64,000 nt of DNA, from assembly GCA_024403795.1 (NCBI GenBank), contig JAKSRD010000003.1:37928-101927 (forward strand), in the 5' to 3' direction. The notes beneath the pieces are model-generated. The model worked only from the letters and a program-made list of their open reading frames with translations, did no database searches and was not told the DNA's origin. Positions within the stretch are counted from its first letter, which is position 1, and every line of letters begins with the position of its first letter. Below are positions 17,200 through 25,913 of the stretch, in pieces. This stretch comes from Saccharofermentans sp. (GTDB taxonomy: Bacteria; Bacillota; Clostridia; Saccharofermentanales; Saccharofermentanaceae). The position numbers were made by a program, and so were the translations under genes.

Positions 17200-17441
17200 G
17201 AGAAAGGAACTTACAGTTCACAGGAGGTGAGACCAATGGGTAGTGAAGCAGAGCAGGTCAGACGATTGGTCTTTCTTGCACCCACTCTTCTTAAGTAAGT
17301 TGTAAACTTAGCTTTGGGTTAATCTCAAGAATCGAACCAAGAAACCGATCGTCGCTTGCATTACAACTGAATATTTTGTAACAGTTAACATCTGAACTGT
17401 CTCACACGTGAATAGGAGCACTGCGAGACAGTTCTTTTTTT
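17200..17441 (+). ncRNA. Candidate structured RNA ending in a terminator, with competing 5' pairing
   Basis: A 17-bp helix with one bulge forms between 17261-17278 (GACGATTGGT, TTTCTTG) and 17338-17353 (CAAGAA, ACCGATCGTC). It encloses shorter pairings such as ACCCA/TGGGT. The 5' segments ACAGTTCA (17213-17220) and GTGAGAC (17227-17233) are each complementary to 17393-17405 (TGAACTGTCTCAC). That same stretch is the left arm of the terminator hairpin at 17394-17434, so terminator and 5' pairing exclude each other. AGGAGGTGA followed by ATG 17236 could also translate a 20-codon peptide to TAA 17298. From memory the core resembles raiA-motif RNA, which is an untested idea. The downstream gene is the AI-2E-type permease. 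Confidence 0.5.
17394..17441 (+). terminator. Terminator of the candidate RNA
   Basis: GAACTGTCTC (17394-17403) pairs perfectly with GAGACAGTTC (17425-17434), followed by seven T. Confidence 0.88.
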
Positions 17442-17483
17442 GTAGTTTCCCTTATCGGCTTTCTTATTTGTTATAATACGTGC

Positions 17484-18785
17484 ATGGAAAAATACAAAGA
17501 ACGCTTCAACAAATATGAGAAGAACAGATGGTCCGGACTTACGATATCGCTTTGTGTCGTGGTCCTGTTTTATGTATTGCTGACAAATATCGGCAACGTA
17601 AAGATCTTTTTAAGTTCTTTCCTTACGATAACCTCCACGGTAATAATCGGTGCTTTGATCGCCTATGCGGTAAATCCGTTGGCGGTATTTATCTATGAGC
17701 ATCTCAAGAGGCTGGTCAAGAAGAAAGAGAATGCCGTATGGCTTTTCTCTGCAATGGTCTCGCTTATTTTTGTCCTCGGAGTCTTTGTTGCACTCGGTAT
17801 CCTGATATTTCCTATGCTCATTGAGAACATTACGAATTTTGCGTCAAGACTGTCGGGTTACATAGACAGTCTCAAGGCATTGGTAATGTCGAGGGAGTTC
17901 GATGAAGATATCAAGCTCAGCATAGTTAACTTTATTGATGAGCAAAGTGATCTTTCTACGGTTATCAACAACTTTATCCTTAAAAACGGCATAACTCCTT
18001 CGGGAGTTTTGGAATTTTCCGCCAATGTCGGATCCGGAGCGTTTAATTTCATCATCGGCGTGATACTCGCTTTCTATTTCCTGATAGAGAAGAAGAAGCT
18101 TGTTGAGCTTCTCGGCGAATTCTTTGTGCTGGTGATCCCTACGAGATACTACGATGATTGCCGCAATGTCTGGAATAAACTGAACAGTATTTTCTCCAGA
18201 TTCATCGTATGCGAGATCGTTGATTCACTTATCGTCGGTATAGCCAATGCGATCTTCATGCTGATAATGGGAATGCCGTATCCGATCTTCTGTTCGGTTA
18301 TCGTGGGACTTACAAATCTGGCGCCGACATTCGGACCTTTTGTCGGTGCATTTATCGGAGGCGTCATCCTTATTCTTGCAAAGCCTGAGGCAGTTATCCC
18401 GTTTCTGATTTTCACTCTTGCTCTCCAGCTGGTTGACGGTTATTTGATCAAGCCGAGGCTCTTCGGAACGGCACTCAAGGTTCCGTCATTCCTGGTGCTT
18501 GTTTTCCTTGTTGTCGGCGGAAAGATCTGGGGTGTTCCGGGCGTGCTTTTGGCAATTCCGCTTGCTGCCATCATCTCTTATATATACAGAGAGATCGCAG
18601 TGCCGTGGCTTACTGCCAGAAAGAAGGTAAAGGATGCTGCAGCAGCACTTGAAGACGCAGAGGCCGAAGCCGCCGGCGAGACAAACGGATCCGCAGCAGT
18701 AAAGAACGCGAAAAATGCATCTGCAGCCGACAAGGCTTCCGAAGCAGATGTCAAAACTAAGAGACATAAGAACGGCAAAGCGTGA
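17484..18785 (+). CDS. AI-2E/PerM-family transporter-like membrane protein
   Basis: This 433-residue polytopic protein has about eight membrane segments. The family pattern is present, with a long N-terminal hydrophobic pair, a central soluble part (~100-170), and the conserved block GMPYPIFCSVIVGLTNLAP followed by PFVG and the C-terminal DGYLIKPRLFG. Relatives export autoinducer-2 or act as sodium-coupled exporters; the substrate here is open. The last ~55 residues are an Ala/Glu/Lys-rich disordered tail. No ribosome site is seen, and a TATAAT box at 17472-17477 is only 6 nt before the ATG, so a leaderless transcript is possible. Overlaps the next gene by 4 nt. Confidence 0.8.
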   Translation: MEKYKERFNKYEKNRWSGLTISLCVVVLFYVLLTNIGNVKIFLSSFLTITSTVIIGALIAYAVNPLAVFIYEHLKRLVKKKENAVWLFSAMVSLIFVLGVFVALGILIFPMLIENITNFASRLSGYIDSLKALVMSREFDEDIKLSIVNFIDEQSDLSTVINNFILKNGITPSGVLEFSANVGSGAFNFIIGVILAFYFLIEKKKLVELLGEFFVLVIPTRYYDDCRNVWNKLNSIFSRFIVCEIVDSLIVGIANAIFMLIMGMPYPIFCSVIVGLTNLAPTFGPFVGAFIGGVILILAKPEAVIPFLIFTLALQLVDGYLIKPRLFGTALKVPSFLVLVFLVVGGKIWGVPGVLLAIPLAAIISYIYREIAVPWLTARKKVKDAAAALEDAEAEAAGETNGSAAVKNAKNASAADKASEADVKTKRHKNGKA

Positions 18786-20023
18786 ACCGGATGAATAGAG
18801 CTGATGCAATTGAGGAGAATTCAAAGGTCAGGATCAGCACGTTGATCCTGGTACTGTATCTGATATTCCTTCCGATAAGCACGGCGATGTCGGGTTTTCT
18901 CATAAGCTCGTCGATCCAGTCGGTCGTAGCGGTAGTTTTCATTGCCGTATCGGTTCTTGAAGTTCTCATCTCGCGTAAGCTTACATTCGATAAGAGGTTA
19001 ACTCCGGTATATCTCTTCTTTATGTTCATGCTGCTTACTTCACTTTGGAATAAGTATTTTGAACTTGACTGGTATCTGCTTCAGTTTGCTGTTACTTTCC
19101 TGATAATAGTCTGCGTAAGCATCCGAAGTTATTCAGATGCGGAACTGAAGTTCATCGAGATAGCTTTCTATTGCAGCATATTGTCGGCAATATTCAGTTC
19201 GCTCTTCTTCAGCTATATGAACGGCGGAAGAATGTATATTAGGATCTTCAGCAGAATGGATCCGAATGATTTTGCTTGCGGTCTTGCCATTGCTTTCGCT
19301 TTGTGTCTTTCCACATTGAAGAAGTCGAAGCGTGCGATCCTTAACGGCATATGCCTCGTTGCGATACTTGTCATCGTGTACTTTACGGGTTCCAGAGGCG
19401 GACTCCTTACGATGCTTGCCATAATCTTTGTCTGGGTATTAAGCATCAAGGGCAGACTTAAGTATCAGCTCCTGGTATTGATGTTTGCTGCCGTAGCGTT
19501 ATTGCTGTTCTGTGCCGAGTACGGAATAGGTCCGTCACTTATCAGAAGATTCAGCATCACTTCATTGATTGCAAGCGGCGGTACCGGAAGACTCGATATC
19601 TGGAAGGCCGCGTTCAATTGCTTTAAGTCACAGGATCCGTTCCATATCCTGTTCGGCAACGGTTACGGATCTTTCTTCCAGACGGTCAGATATGTTGCCA
19701 TAGGTAACAATTATCAGTACGCATCTCATAACATGTACGTAAACACCTTGATCGAGGGCGGTATATTCGGACTCGGTCTCATGATGTCATGTTTTATCAC
19801 GTTATATGTCTATGCCATCAAGCACAAGAATCTGTTCGGCGTGCTTGCGATAACGGGATTTATCGTCAGCGGTGTGTCCCTGGATACACAGGCATACAGA
19901 ACTTTTGCGATAGCAGTTGCCGTCGCGATAATCTGGCGCAAGTCTGACTATGCTATACTAAATCGGGACAAGGATCCCTCATCTAAGGAGCTTCTCGGAA
20001 ATGAAATCACCCAACGTCGTTAA
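18782..20023 (+). CDS. O-antigen ligase/Wzy-like membrane protein
   Basis: This 413-residue protein has about ten to twelve hydrophobic segments. A large periplasm-facing loop contains the Wzy_C-type motif ASHNMYVNTLIEGGIFGLGL (~317-336), where the His is conserved in O-antigen ligases and polymerases. It probably joins or polymerises glycan at the membrane. The start is ambiguous: GTG 18782 overlaps the previous stop (GTGA) and ATG 18791 is an alternative, and neither has a clear ribosome site, so translational coupling is likely. It overlaps the next gene, a chain-length-regulator-like protein, by 23 nt, which supports a joint role in surface polysaccharide. Confidence 0.75.
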   Translation: MNRMNRADAIEENSKVRISTLILVLYLIFLPISTAMSGFLISSSIQSVVAVVFIAVSVLEVLISRKLTFDKRLTPVYLFFMFMLLTSLWNKYFELDWYLLQFAVTFLIIVCVSIRSYSDAELKFIEIAFYCSILSAIFSSLFFSYMNGGRMYIRIFSRMDPNDFACGLAIAFALCLSTLKKSKRAILNGICLVAILVIVYFTGSRGGLLTMLAIIFVWVLSIKGRLKYQLLVLMFAAVALLLFCAEYGIGPSLIRRFSITSLIASGGTGRLDIWKAAFNCFKSQDPFHILFGNGYGSFFQTVRYVAIGNNYQYASHNMYVNTLIEGGIFGLGLMMSCFITLYVYAIKHKNLFGVLAITGFIVSGVSLDTQAYRTFAIAVAVAIIWRKSDYAILNRDKDPSSKELLGNEITQRR

Positions 20024-21377
20024 CATTGACCTTTATGTGTTTTTCCGCTCTTTGCTGGAGCAGTGGAAATGTGTTGCAGCGGTAGCAGTTATTACGGCTA
20101 TCCTTATTCCGGTCGCGCTTTCTCTGAAAGATAACCGCGATGCCAAGAGCGAAGCAGATAACCTCGTCGGACTTGCTTCCCTGAGCGATGAGGAGAAGCT
20201 GGACAGATTGTCAGAATCTCAGAGAGAAAAGGTCGTATATGCGCTTAACCAGGCGCGTCTCATTGAAGCTCAGGAAAACTACGATGCTAATTCGCTCGTG
20301 GCGGCAATGGATGAAGGTAATCTTCCGGTACTTCATTACAGTTGGGTAGTAAGCGGCACGTCAGATACGGTCGCCGTAAGTGCGGCATACCGTTTGCTCC
20401 TCGAAGCTCCTGAGACTTCAGATGTCGTAAGAACAGCACTAGCTCCTTCATGTCAGGACATTGAAGATGTTTATGTTGATGAACTGATCAACGTTGAATC
20501 GAATGATGCAGTTGACATGTATGTCATTCTTCCCGAAGGAACGGATGTTGAAGCTTTGAAGACCGGAATCGATGAAAGGATCAAGGATATTCAGAAGAGC
20601 CTTGAAGCTGAGTTCGGAAAACATGAAGTTCATCTTATCAGTTCGGAGGAAGCTTTTGTCACAGATGCCGACAGGATCGCCGAGAGGATCCTTACGGACG
20701 ACAATCTGAAGACACTTAAGAATAATTATGATTCATTGAGACAGGCGATGTCTGATGAACAGCTGACGATCCTTGATATCATGCTTACGGGTTCGAGCGA
20801 CGTTCAGCCCTACGTTGATCCCGGGATCAGTTTCTCTGCTGGCAGGGCTGCCATCGGATTCGGCGTAGGCCTGATCTTGTACATATTCTGCTACTTCGTC
20901 TTTTTCGTGTTCTCATCGAAAATGCGCAGCTCGGCTGTATTGTCCGAGACATACGGAATCAGAGAACTCGGCACGACAAGCAAGTACACGTTCAAGGGCC
21001 TTGTATTCTTTGCTCATTGCATGCTCATCTATAAAGCGTTCCGTAAGGATACCGTCGACGGCAAGTCTCTTGATGCCATAGCCGATGCGATAAACACTTC
21101 CGTAAAGCATAACGACTGCAGCAAGGTTTTGTTTGTCAGAGCGGGCATTTCAAAGAACTATTACGATCTTGCCGATAAGCTCGTCTCCAAGATCAAGAAG
21201 TCCGGCGCTCAGGTTAAGTGCATCGATATACTTCCGAAGGACAGCGACATCGCTGATCATGATTCAGTCGTAGTATGCGCAGGATACGCTCAGACTAAGT
21301 ATTCTGACATCTCAGCCATTGCTTCTGTTTGCGATCATTATGGCAAAAAGATCATCGGCGGAGTTTGGTTTGACTGA
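20001..21377 (+). CDS. Wzz-like polysaccharide chain-length/co-polymerase protein
   Basis: This 458-residue protein is built as an N-terminal transmembrane helix (~22-42), a long extracellular region with helical segments (~45-270), a second helix (~285-310) and a cytoplasmic C-terminal domain (~315-458). That is the polysaccharide co-polymerase layout. The C-terminal domain has the alternating strand/helix pattern of a BY-kinase-like fold (KVLFVRAGISKNYYDLADKL), but no Walker A motif is visible, so it is probably not an active kinase. ATG 20001 follows AAGGAG by 10 nt. It is the last gene of the unit before the trp T-box promoter. Confidence 0.65.
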   Translation: MKSPNVVNIDLYVFFRSLLEQWKCVAAVAVITAILIPVALSLKDNRDAKSEADNLVGLASLSDEEKLDRLSESQREKVVYALNQARLIEAQENYDANSLVAAMDEGNLPVLHYSWVVSGTSDTVAVSAAYRLLLEAPETSDVVRTALAPSCQDIEDVYVDELINVESNDAVDMYVILPEGTDVEALKTGIDERIKDIQKSLEAEFGKHEVHLISSEEAFVTDADRIAERILTDDNLKTLKNNYDSLRQAMSDEQLTILDIMLTGSSDVQPYVDPGISFSAGRAAIGFGVGLILYIFCYFVFFVFSSKMRSSAVLSETYGIRELGTTSKYTFKGLVFFAHCMLIYKAFRKDTVDGKSLDAIADAINTSVKHNDCSKVLFVRAGISKNYYDLADKLVSKIKKSGAQVKCIDILPKDSDIADHDSVVVCAGYAQTKYSDISAIASVCDHYGKKIIGGVWFD

Positions 21378-21386
21378 ATTTTACGG

Positions 21387-21415
21387 TTGACTTTTTGGGG
21401 ATACAGGTTTATTTT
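21387..21415 (+). promoter_or_regulatory. SigA-type promoter of the trpBA leader
   Basis: TTGACT (21387-21392), 17 nt, TATTTT (21110-type box at 21410-21415). It overlaps the end of the upstream transcription unit and lies just ahead of the T-box leader. Confidence 0.5.
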
Positions 21416-21435
21416 TGTGTCATAACATCAAACCG

Positions 21436-21686
21436 TTGAAGCGGAGATAAAGATAGTTACAGGCCCTACAGAGAGCTTCCGATGCTGAGAGTGAAGCGGG
21501 AACCGGATTATCAAATGGACCGCGGAGGGTGCATTAAATGTGCAACGTAAGACTCGCGTAAGAAGTCCGGGATATGTTGGTATCTTTTGAGTGTGCGTCT
21601 CACAAACGCAAAGCCAGGGTGGCACCGCGGATTAGTTTTTAATTCGTCCCCGGCAGGAAGATAAGTTCCTGTCGGGGATTTTTTAT
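21436..21686 (+). promoter_or_regulatory. T-box riboswitch, Trp specifier
   Basis: The leader has the T-box consensus AGGGTGGCACCGCGG (21616-21630), whose UGGC pairs with the 3' GCCA of an uncharged tRNA with G discriminator, as in tRNA-Trp. Stem I begins around GAAGCGGAGATAAAG, with the AGAGAG-type bulge at about 21470. The specifier TGG followed by A is at 21516-21518. An intrinsic terminator with stem CCCCGGCAGGAA/TTCCTGTCGGGG (21648-21678) and a T run ends the leader. Uncharged tRNA-Trp should stabilise the antiterminator and turn on trpBA. Confidence 0.92.
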
Positions 21687-21732
21687 TTCCGGCGGAAAGA
21701 CAACATGAAGAATGAATTGCATGGAGGTAACT

Positions 21733-22923
21733 ATGGCAGATTCAAAAGGAAGATTCGGAATCCACGGCGGACAGTATATCCCCGAGACTCTGATGAATGC
21801 GGTCAACGAGCTGGAAGTAGCATATAACCGCTACAAGGATGATCCTGAGTTCAACAGGGAACTTAAGGATCTTTTGGACAATTATGCAGGACGTCCGTCC
21901 ATTCTCTACTATGCGGAGAAGATGACCAAGGATCTTGGCGGCGCTAAGATCTATCTCAAGAGAGAGGACCTCAATCACACAGGTTCACACAAGATCAACA
22001 ACGTACTCGGTCAGGCACTTCTTGCGAAGAAAATGGGCAAGACAAGACTTATCGCTGAGACGGGTGCAGGTCAGCACGGTGTTGCTACTGCAACTGCGGC
22101 AGCGCTCCTGGGTATGGAGTGCGTTATCTTCATGGGCAAGGTAGACACCGAGCGTCAGGCTCTGAATGTTTACAGAATGAAGCTCCTCGGTGCTGATGTT
22201 GTCTCTGTAACAACAGGTACGGCCACACTCAAGGATGCCGTTAATGCCTGCATGGGCGAATGGACAACAAGACTTGATGATACTCATTACTGCTTAGGAT
22301 CCGTAATGGGTCCTCATCCTTTCCCGACAATAGTAAGAGATTTCCAGGCTGTCATCTCACGTGAGTCACGTGCACAGATCCTGGAAGCAGAAGGAAGACT
22401 TCCTGATTATGTTCTCGCATGCTGCGGCGGCGGTTCGAATGCGATCGGTTCTTTCTATCACTACATTAATGATGAGGGCGTAGGCCTTATCGGTTGTGAG
22501 GCTGCAGGCAGAGGCATCGACACCTTTGAGACGGCAGCTACGATCAATACCGGCAAGCTCGGAATCTTCCACGGCATGAAGTCTTATTTCTGCCAGGATG
22601 AATACGGTCAGATCGCACCTGTATATTCGATCTCTGCAGGACTTGATTATCCGGGTATCGGACCTGAGCACGCAATGCTTCACGATTCAGGCAGAGCTCA
22701 GTATGTTGCGGTAACCGATGACGAGGCTGTTGATGCATTCGAATATCTGTCACGCATGGAGGGCATCATTCCCGCGATCGAGTCAGCTCACGCAGTAGCA
22801 TATGCAAAGAAGCTTGCTCCGACACTGGATAAGGATAAGATCATGATCGTTACGATCTCCGGCCGTGGCGATAAGGACTGTGCAGCTATCGCACGTTACA
22901 GAGGGGAGGAAATCTATGAGTAA
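21733..22923 (+). CDS. trpB: Tryptophan synthase beta subunit
   Basis: This 396-residue PLP enzyme joins indole and serine to make tryptophan. Upstream in-frame ATGs at 21712 and 21721 lie before the GGAGG site (21723-21727), so ATG 21733 is the start. It has the typical TrpB N-terminus [16 protein letters not shown], the PLP lysine in HTGSHKINN (~87), the [13 protein letters not shown] block (~110) and the phosphate-binding GGGSNAIG (~235). It is read from the Trp T-box leader. The alpha-subunit gene overlaps its end by 8 nt; no other trp genes are near, which suggests indole salvage or a dispersed pathway. Confidence 0.95.
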   Translation: MADSKGRFGIHGGQYIPETLMNAVNELEVAYNRYKDDPEFNRELKDLLDNYAGRPSILYYAEKMTKDLGGAKIYLKREDLNHTGSHKINNVLGQALLAKKMGKTRLIAETGAGQHGVATATAAALLGMECVIFMGKVDTERQALNVYRMKLLGADVVSVTTGTATLKDAVNACMGEWTTRLDDTHYCLGSVMGPHPFPTIVRDFQAVISRESRAQILEAEGRLPDYVLACCGGGSNAIGSFYHYINDEGVGLIGCEAAGRGIDTFETAATINTGKLGIFHGMKSYFCQDEYGQIAPVYSISAGLDYPGIGPEHAMLHDSGRAQYVAVTDDEAVDAFEYLSRMEGIIPAIESAHAVAYAKKLAPTLDKDKIMIVTISGRGDKDCAAIARYRGEEIYE

Positions 22924-23692
22924 TATATATAAAGCATTCGAGAACGGTAAGGCGTTCATACCTTTTATCCTTTGCGGAGATCCCGACATTGAGACAACCG
23001 CAGGATGCATCGTTGAGATGGAGAAGGCAGGCGCTTCAATGATTGAGCTCGAGATCCCTTTCTCAGACGCGACCGCTGAAGGTCCGGTGATCATGGAGTG
23101 CAGTATCAGAGCGCTCGAAAAGGGTATCACTACCGACAAGATTTTCGAGATGGTAAAGAGTCTTAGAGAAGAAAAGAACGTTAAGATCCCGTTCGTCTTC
23201 ATGACATATGCCAACGTCGTATTCTCATACGGCATCGAGAGATTCTGCAAGAGAGCTTCCGAGCTCGGCGTAGAAGGTCTTATCCTGGCTGATGTCCCTT
23301 ACGAGGAGAAGGATGAGTTCGACGGCATCTGCAAGGAAAACGGCATCGATCTGATCTCCATGATCACGCCTACTTCCTGCGAGAGAACACCCATGATCGT
23401 ATCTTCCGCTTCAGGCATGATCTACATCGGAACGAGCTTTGACAGTAACGGCGTTGAGGACGCGATCAAGACTGAGATCCCCAAGCTTTGTGCTTCCGTA
23501 AGAGAAGTTGCCGACATTCCCTGCGTAACCGGCTTCGGAATCTCGACTCCCGAGCAGGCAGCAGAAGCAGCCAAGAGCGCTGACGGTATCCTGTGCGGCA
23601 CCGGTATCATCGAGCTTATCGCCAAGTACAAAGAGGACGCGCCTGCCCATATCGGCGATTATGTGAAGTCCATGGTAAGTGCGATTAAGTGA
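22916..23692 (+). CDS. trpA: Tryptophan synthase alpha subunit, divergent active-site loops
   Basis: This 258-residue TIM-barrel protein is coupled to trpB (start ATG 22916 with GGGGAGGAAA inside the trpB end). Alpha subunits split indole-glycerol phosphate to indole. The catalytic Glu is kept in ELEIPFSD, but the usual SDPLADGP reads SDATAEGP, so the second catalytic acid (Asp60 in E. coli) is Glu. The loop-6 motif usually containing GVTGxR is replaced by [12 protein letters not shown]. The remaining barrel motifs ([35 protein letters not shown]) are clear. Asp-to-Glu occurs in some clostridial TrpA from memory; the loop-6 change is stranger and may reduce or alter activity. Confidence 0.85.
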   Translation: MSNIYKAFENGKAFIPFILCGDPDIETTAGCIVEMEKAGASMIELEIPFSDATAEGPVIMECSIRALEKGITTDKIFEMVKSLREEKNVKIPFVFMTYANVVFSYGIERFCKRASELGVEGLILADVPYEEKDEFDGICKENGIDLISMITPTSCERTPMIVSSASGMIYIGTSFDSNGVEDAIKTEIPKLCASVREVADIPCVTGFGISTPEQAAEAAKSADGILCGTGIIELIAKYKEDAPAHIGDYVKSMVSAIK

Positions 23693-23725
23693 ACATTCTT
23701 TAAATCTTTTAAATTTATTAATTAT

Positions 23726-23766
23726 AAGGGTTCTTTTCGGTTGAAAAGGACCCTTTGCTTTTATAT
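23726..23766 (+). terminator. Rho-independent terminator after trpBA
   Basis: AAGGGTTCTTTTC (23726-23738) pairs with GAAAAGGACCCTT (23743-23755, one G-U), followed by a T-rich tail. The next promoter is embedded in its 3' part. Confidence 0.8.
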
Positions 23767-23769
23767 AAT
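23741..23769 (+). promoter_or_regulatory. Strong SigA-type promoter of the NifU-like/GGGtGRT pair
   Basis: TTGAAA (23741-23746), exactly 17 nt, TATAAT (23764-23769). The -35 box lies within the terminator hairpin of trpBA. Confidence 0.7.
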
Positions 23770-23833
23770 TACTCCTTGGAAACTTGTATTAATTCCAGCA
23801 AGAAAATTCCTTGAAAGGAAAGGAGAAATAGAC

Positions 23834-24526
23834 ATGATTTATTCTACAGAGATCAAGAACATGTGCTCTGTTCATCAGGGCGCTAAGCACGGTGCCGCAC
23901 CGATCCCTGAGGAAGCAAAGTGGGTCAGTGCTAAGGAGATCAAGGACATCTCCGGTTACACACACGGTATCGGCTGGTGCGCTCCTCAGCAGGGTTGCTG
24001 CAAGCTGTCTCTTAACGTTAAGGACGGTATTATCCAGGAGGCACTCGTTGAGACACTCGGCTGCTCAGGTATGACACATTCCGCAGCTATGGCTTCTGAG
24101 ATCCTTCCGGGTCTCACGATCCTCGAAGCTCTCAACACAGACCTCGTTTGCGATGCTATCAACACAGCAATGAGAGAGCTCTTCCTCCAGATCGTTTACG
24201 GAAGAACACAGAGTGCTTTCTCTGAAGAGGGACTTCAGATCGGCGCAGGCCTTGAGGACCTTGGTAAGGGAACACGTTCAATGATCGGTACAACATACGG
24301 TACACTCGCTAAGGGTCCCCGTTACCTCGAGCTCACAGACGGTTATATCACAGACCTCGCTATCGACGAGAACGACGAGATCATCGGATACAAGTACGTT
24401 AACTTCGGTAAGATGATGGACTTCATCAAGAAGGGTGACGAGCCTGCAGAAGCTCTTAAGAAGGCTTCCGGTAAGTACGGACGTTGCGATGATGCTGTTA
24501 AGTTCATCGACCCGCGTAAGGAATAA
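23834..24526 (+). CDS. NifU-like Fe-S scaffold-type protein paired with GGGtGRT protein
   Basis: This 230-residue protein starts at ATG 23834 after AAAGGAGAAA. A central region resembles the NifU/IscU N-terminal scaffold: Cys residues in GWCAPQQGCCKLSL, then LGCSGMTHSAAMASEI, which parallels the GCxAxxAS block of IscU. That indicates Fe-S or other metal cluster binding. The gene is 14 nt upstream of the GGGtGRT gene, a pairing recalled from many Clostridia whose biochemical role is unknown. Codon use is strongly biased to a small set of codons (GCT, ACA, AAG, CTC), as in highly expressed genes, which agrees with the near-consensus promoter. Confidence 0.72.
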   Translation: MIYSTEIKNMCSVHQGAKHGAAPIPEEAKWVSAKEIKDISGYTHGIGWCAPQQGCCKLSLNVKDGIIQEALVETLGCSGMTHSAAMASEILPGLTILEALNTDLVCDAINTAMRELFLQIVYGRTQSAFSEEGLQIGAGLEDLGKGTRSMIGTTYGTLAKGPRYLELTDGYITDLAIDENDEIIGYKYVNFGKMMDFIKKGDEPAEALKKASGKYGRCDDAVKFIDPRKE

Positions 24527-24539
24527 GGAGGAATGACAA

Positions 24540-25562
24540 ATGGCAGATTTATTTGAATCATACGAGAGAAGAATCCCCCAGATCAACGCTAAGCTTGCTG
24601 AGTATGGAATCGCTTCCATCGAAGAGGCTGAGAAGATCACAAAGGATGCAGGTCTTGATGTTTATCACCTCATCGAAGGCATTCAGCCTATCTGCTTCGA
24701 GAATGCTAAGTGGGCTTACACAGTAGGTGCTGCTATCGCAATCAAGAAGAACTGCCGCAAGGCTTCAGAAGCTGCTGCAGCTATCGGTGAAGGTCTCCAG
24801 GCTTTCTGCATTCCCGGTTCAGTTGCTGACAGACGTAAGGTTGGTCTTGGTCACGGTAACCTCGGTAAGATGCTCCTCGAAGAGGATACAGAGTGCTTCG
24901 CATTCCTCGCAGGCCACGAGTCTTTCGCTGCTGCTGAGGGTGCCATCGGTATCGCTGAGAAGGCTAACAAGGTTAGAAACAAGCCTTTGAGAGTTATCCT
25001 TAACGGTCTCGGTAAGGACGCTGCAAAGATCATCTCCAGAATCAACGGCTTCACATACGTTGAGACTCAGTACGACTACTTCACAGGCGAGCTCAAGGAG
25101 CTCTCCAGAACATGCTACTCCAAGGATCCCGCATCCCCGAGAGCAAAGGTTAACTGCTATGGTGCAGACGATGTTCAGGAAGGTGTTGCTATCATGTGGA
25201 AGGAGAACGTTGACGTCTCCATCACAGGTAACTCAACCAACCCTACAAGATTCCAGCACCCTGTTGCAGGTACATACAAGAAGGAGCGTATCGAGGCTGG
25301 TAAGAAGTACTTCTCAGTTGCTTCCGGCGGTGGTACAGGCAGAACACTTCACCCTGATAACATGGCTGCAGGTCCGGCTTCTTACGGTATGACAGATACT
25401 ATGGGCCGTATGCACTCTGACGCTCAGTTCGCAGGTTCTTCTTCAGTTCCTGCACACGTTGAGATGATGGGTCTCATCGGTGCCGGTAACAACCCGATGG
25501 TTGGTATGACTGTTTCTACAGCAGTATCCGTTGAGGAAGCTGCTAAGGCAGGTAAGTTCTGA
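24540..25562 (+). CDS. GGGtGRT family protein
   Basis: This 340-residue protein carries the name-giving motif SGGGTGRTLHPDNMAAGPAS (~260-280) and the conserved C-terminal block GLIGAGNNPMVGMTVSTAVS. It follows the NifU-like gene by 13 nt with AAGGAGGAATG as ribosome site. Gly-rich loops suggest ligand or cofactor binding, but no reaction is established for the family that I can name. Like its partner it shows highly biased codon use, so a major cell protein is likely. A perfect terminator hairpin follows, so the pair forms a two-gene operon. Confidence 0.8.
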   Translation: MADLFESYERRIPQINAKLAEYGIASIEEAEKITKDAGLDVYHLIEGIQPICFENAKWAYTVGAAIAIKKNCRKASEAAAAIGEGLQAFCIPGSVADRRKVGLGHGNLGKMLLEEDTECFAFLAGHESFAAAEGAIGIAEKANKVRNKPLRVILNGLGKDAAKIISRINGFTYVETQYDYFTGELKELSRTCYSKDPASPRAKVNCYGADDVQEGVAIMWKENVDVSITGNSTNPTRFQHPVAGTYKKERIEAGKKYFSVASGGGTGRTLHPDNMAAGPASYGMTDTMGRMHSDAQFAGSSSVPAHVEMMGLIGAGNNPMVGMTVSTAVSVEEAAKAGKF

Positions 25563-25590
25563 TAGAACTGACTTAAGTCGATAATTTTTT

Positions 25591-25635
25591 AAGTTGCCTC
25601 ACAAGTGATTGATTCACTGTGAGGCAACTTTTTTT
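25591..25635 (+). terminator. Rho-independent terminator after the GGGtGRT gene
   Basis: AAGTTGCCTCACA (25591-25603) pairs with TGTGAGGCAACTT (25619-25630 region), followed by seven T. The loop AGTGATTGATTCACT can pair within itself. Confidence 0.9.
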
Positions 25636-25681
25636 CTGCGGAGAAAGGGCCGGAAGTGGGGAGAGCGGTGTGTGTGGAATA

Positions 25682-25913
25682 TCAGGTAAAACATGCGGCA
25701 TGTACCTGATGTTTTACCTGACTTTTGGCTGGAAAGGCCCGAACATCATGCAAAACATGCTGCACCTGCATTATGTTTGGCATGAATTTAGCTCCCCAAC
25801 GCCGAAAAATGATGCAAAACCTGCTGCACCTGCATTATGTTTAGCATGAATTTAGCTCCCCAACGCCGAAAAATAATGCAGAACCTGCTGCACCTGCATG
25901 ATGTTTTGCATGA
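25682..25913. repeat. Array A: four 40-nt palindromes at a 64-nt period
   Basis: Units start at 25682, 25746, 25810 and 25874, exactly 64 nt apart. Each has a 40-nt imperfect palindrome plus a 24-nt linker. Unit 1 has arms TCAGGTAAAACAT/ATGTTTTACCTGA; units 2-4 have arms of the type TCATGCAAAACAT/ATGTTTTGCATGA with the centre GCTGCACCTGCAT. The linkers before units 3 and 4 are identical (starting ATTTAGCTCCCC). A related array lies at 36966-37240. No gene or transposase is attached. Confidence 0.85.

Noticed and set aside
25682..25913. CRISPR array
   Set aside because: The period is regular, but the repeat is a near-perfect palindrome, linkers are only 24 nt, two linkers are identical, others share their ends, and no cas gene is near.
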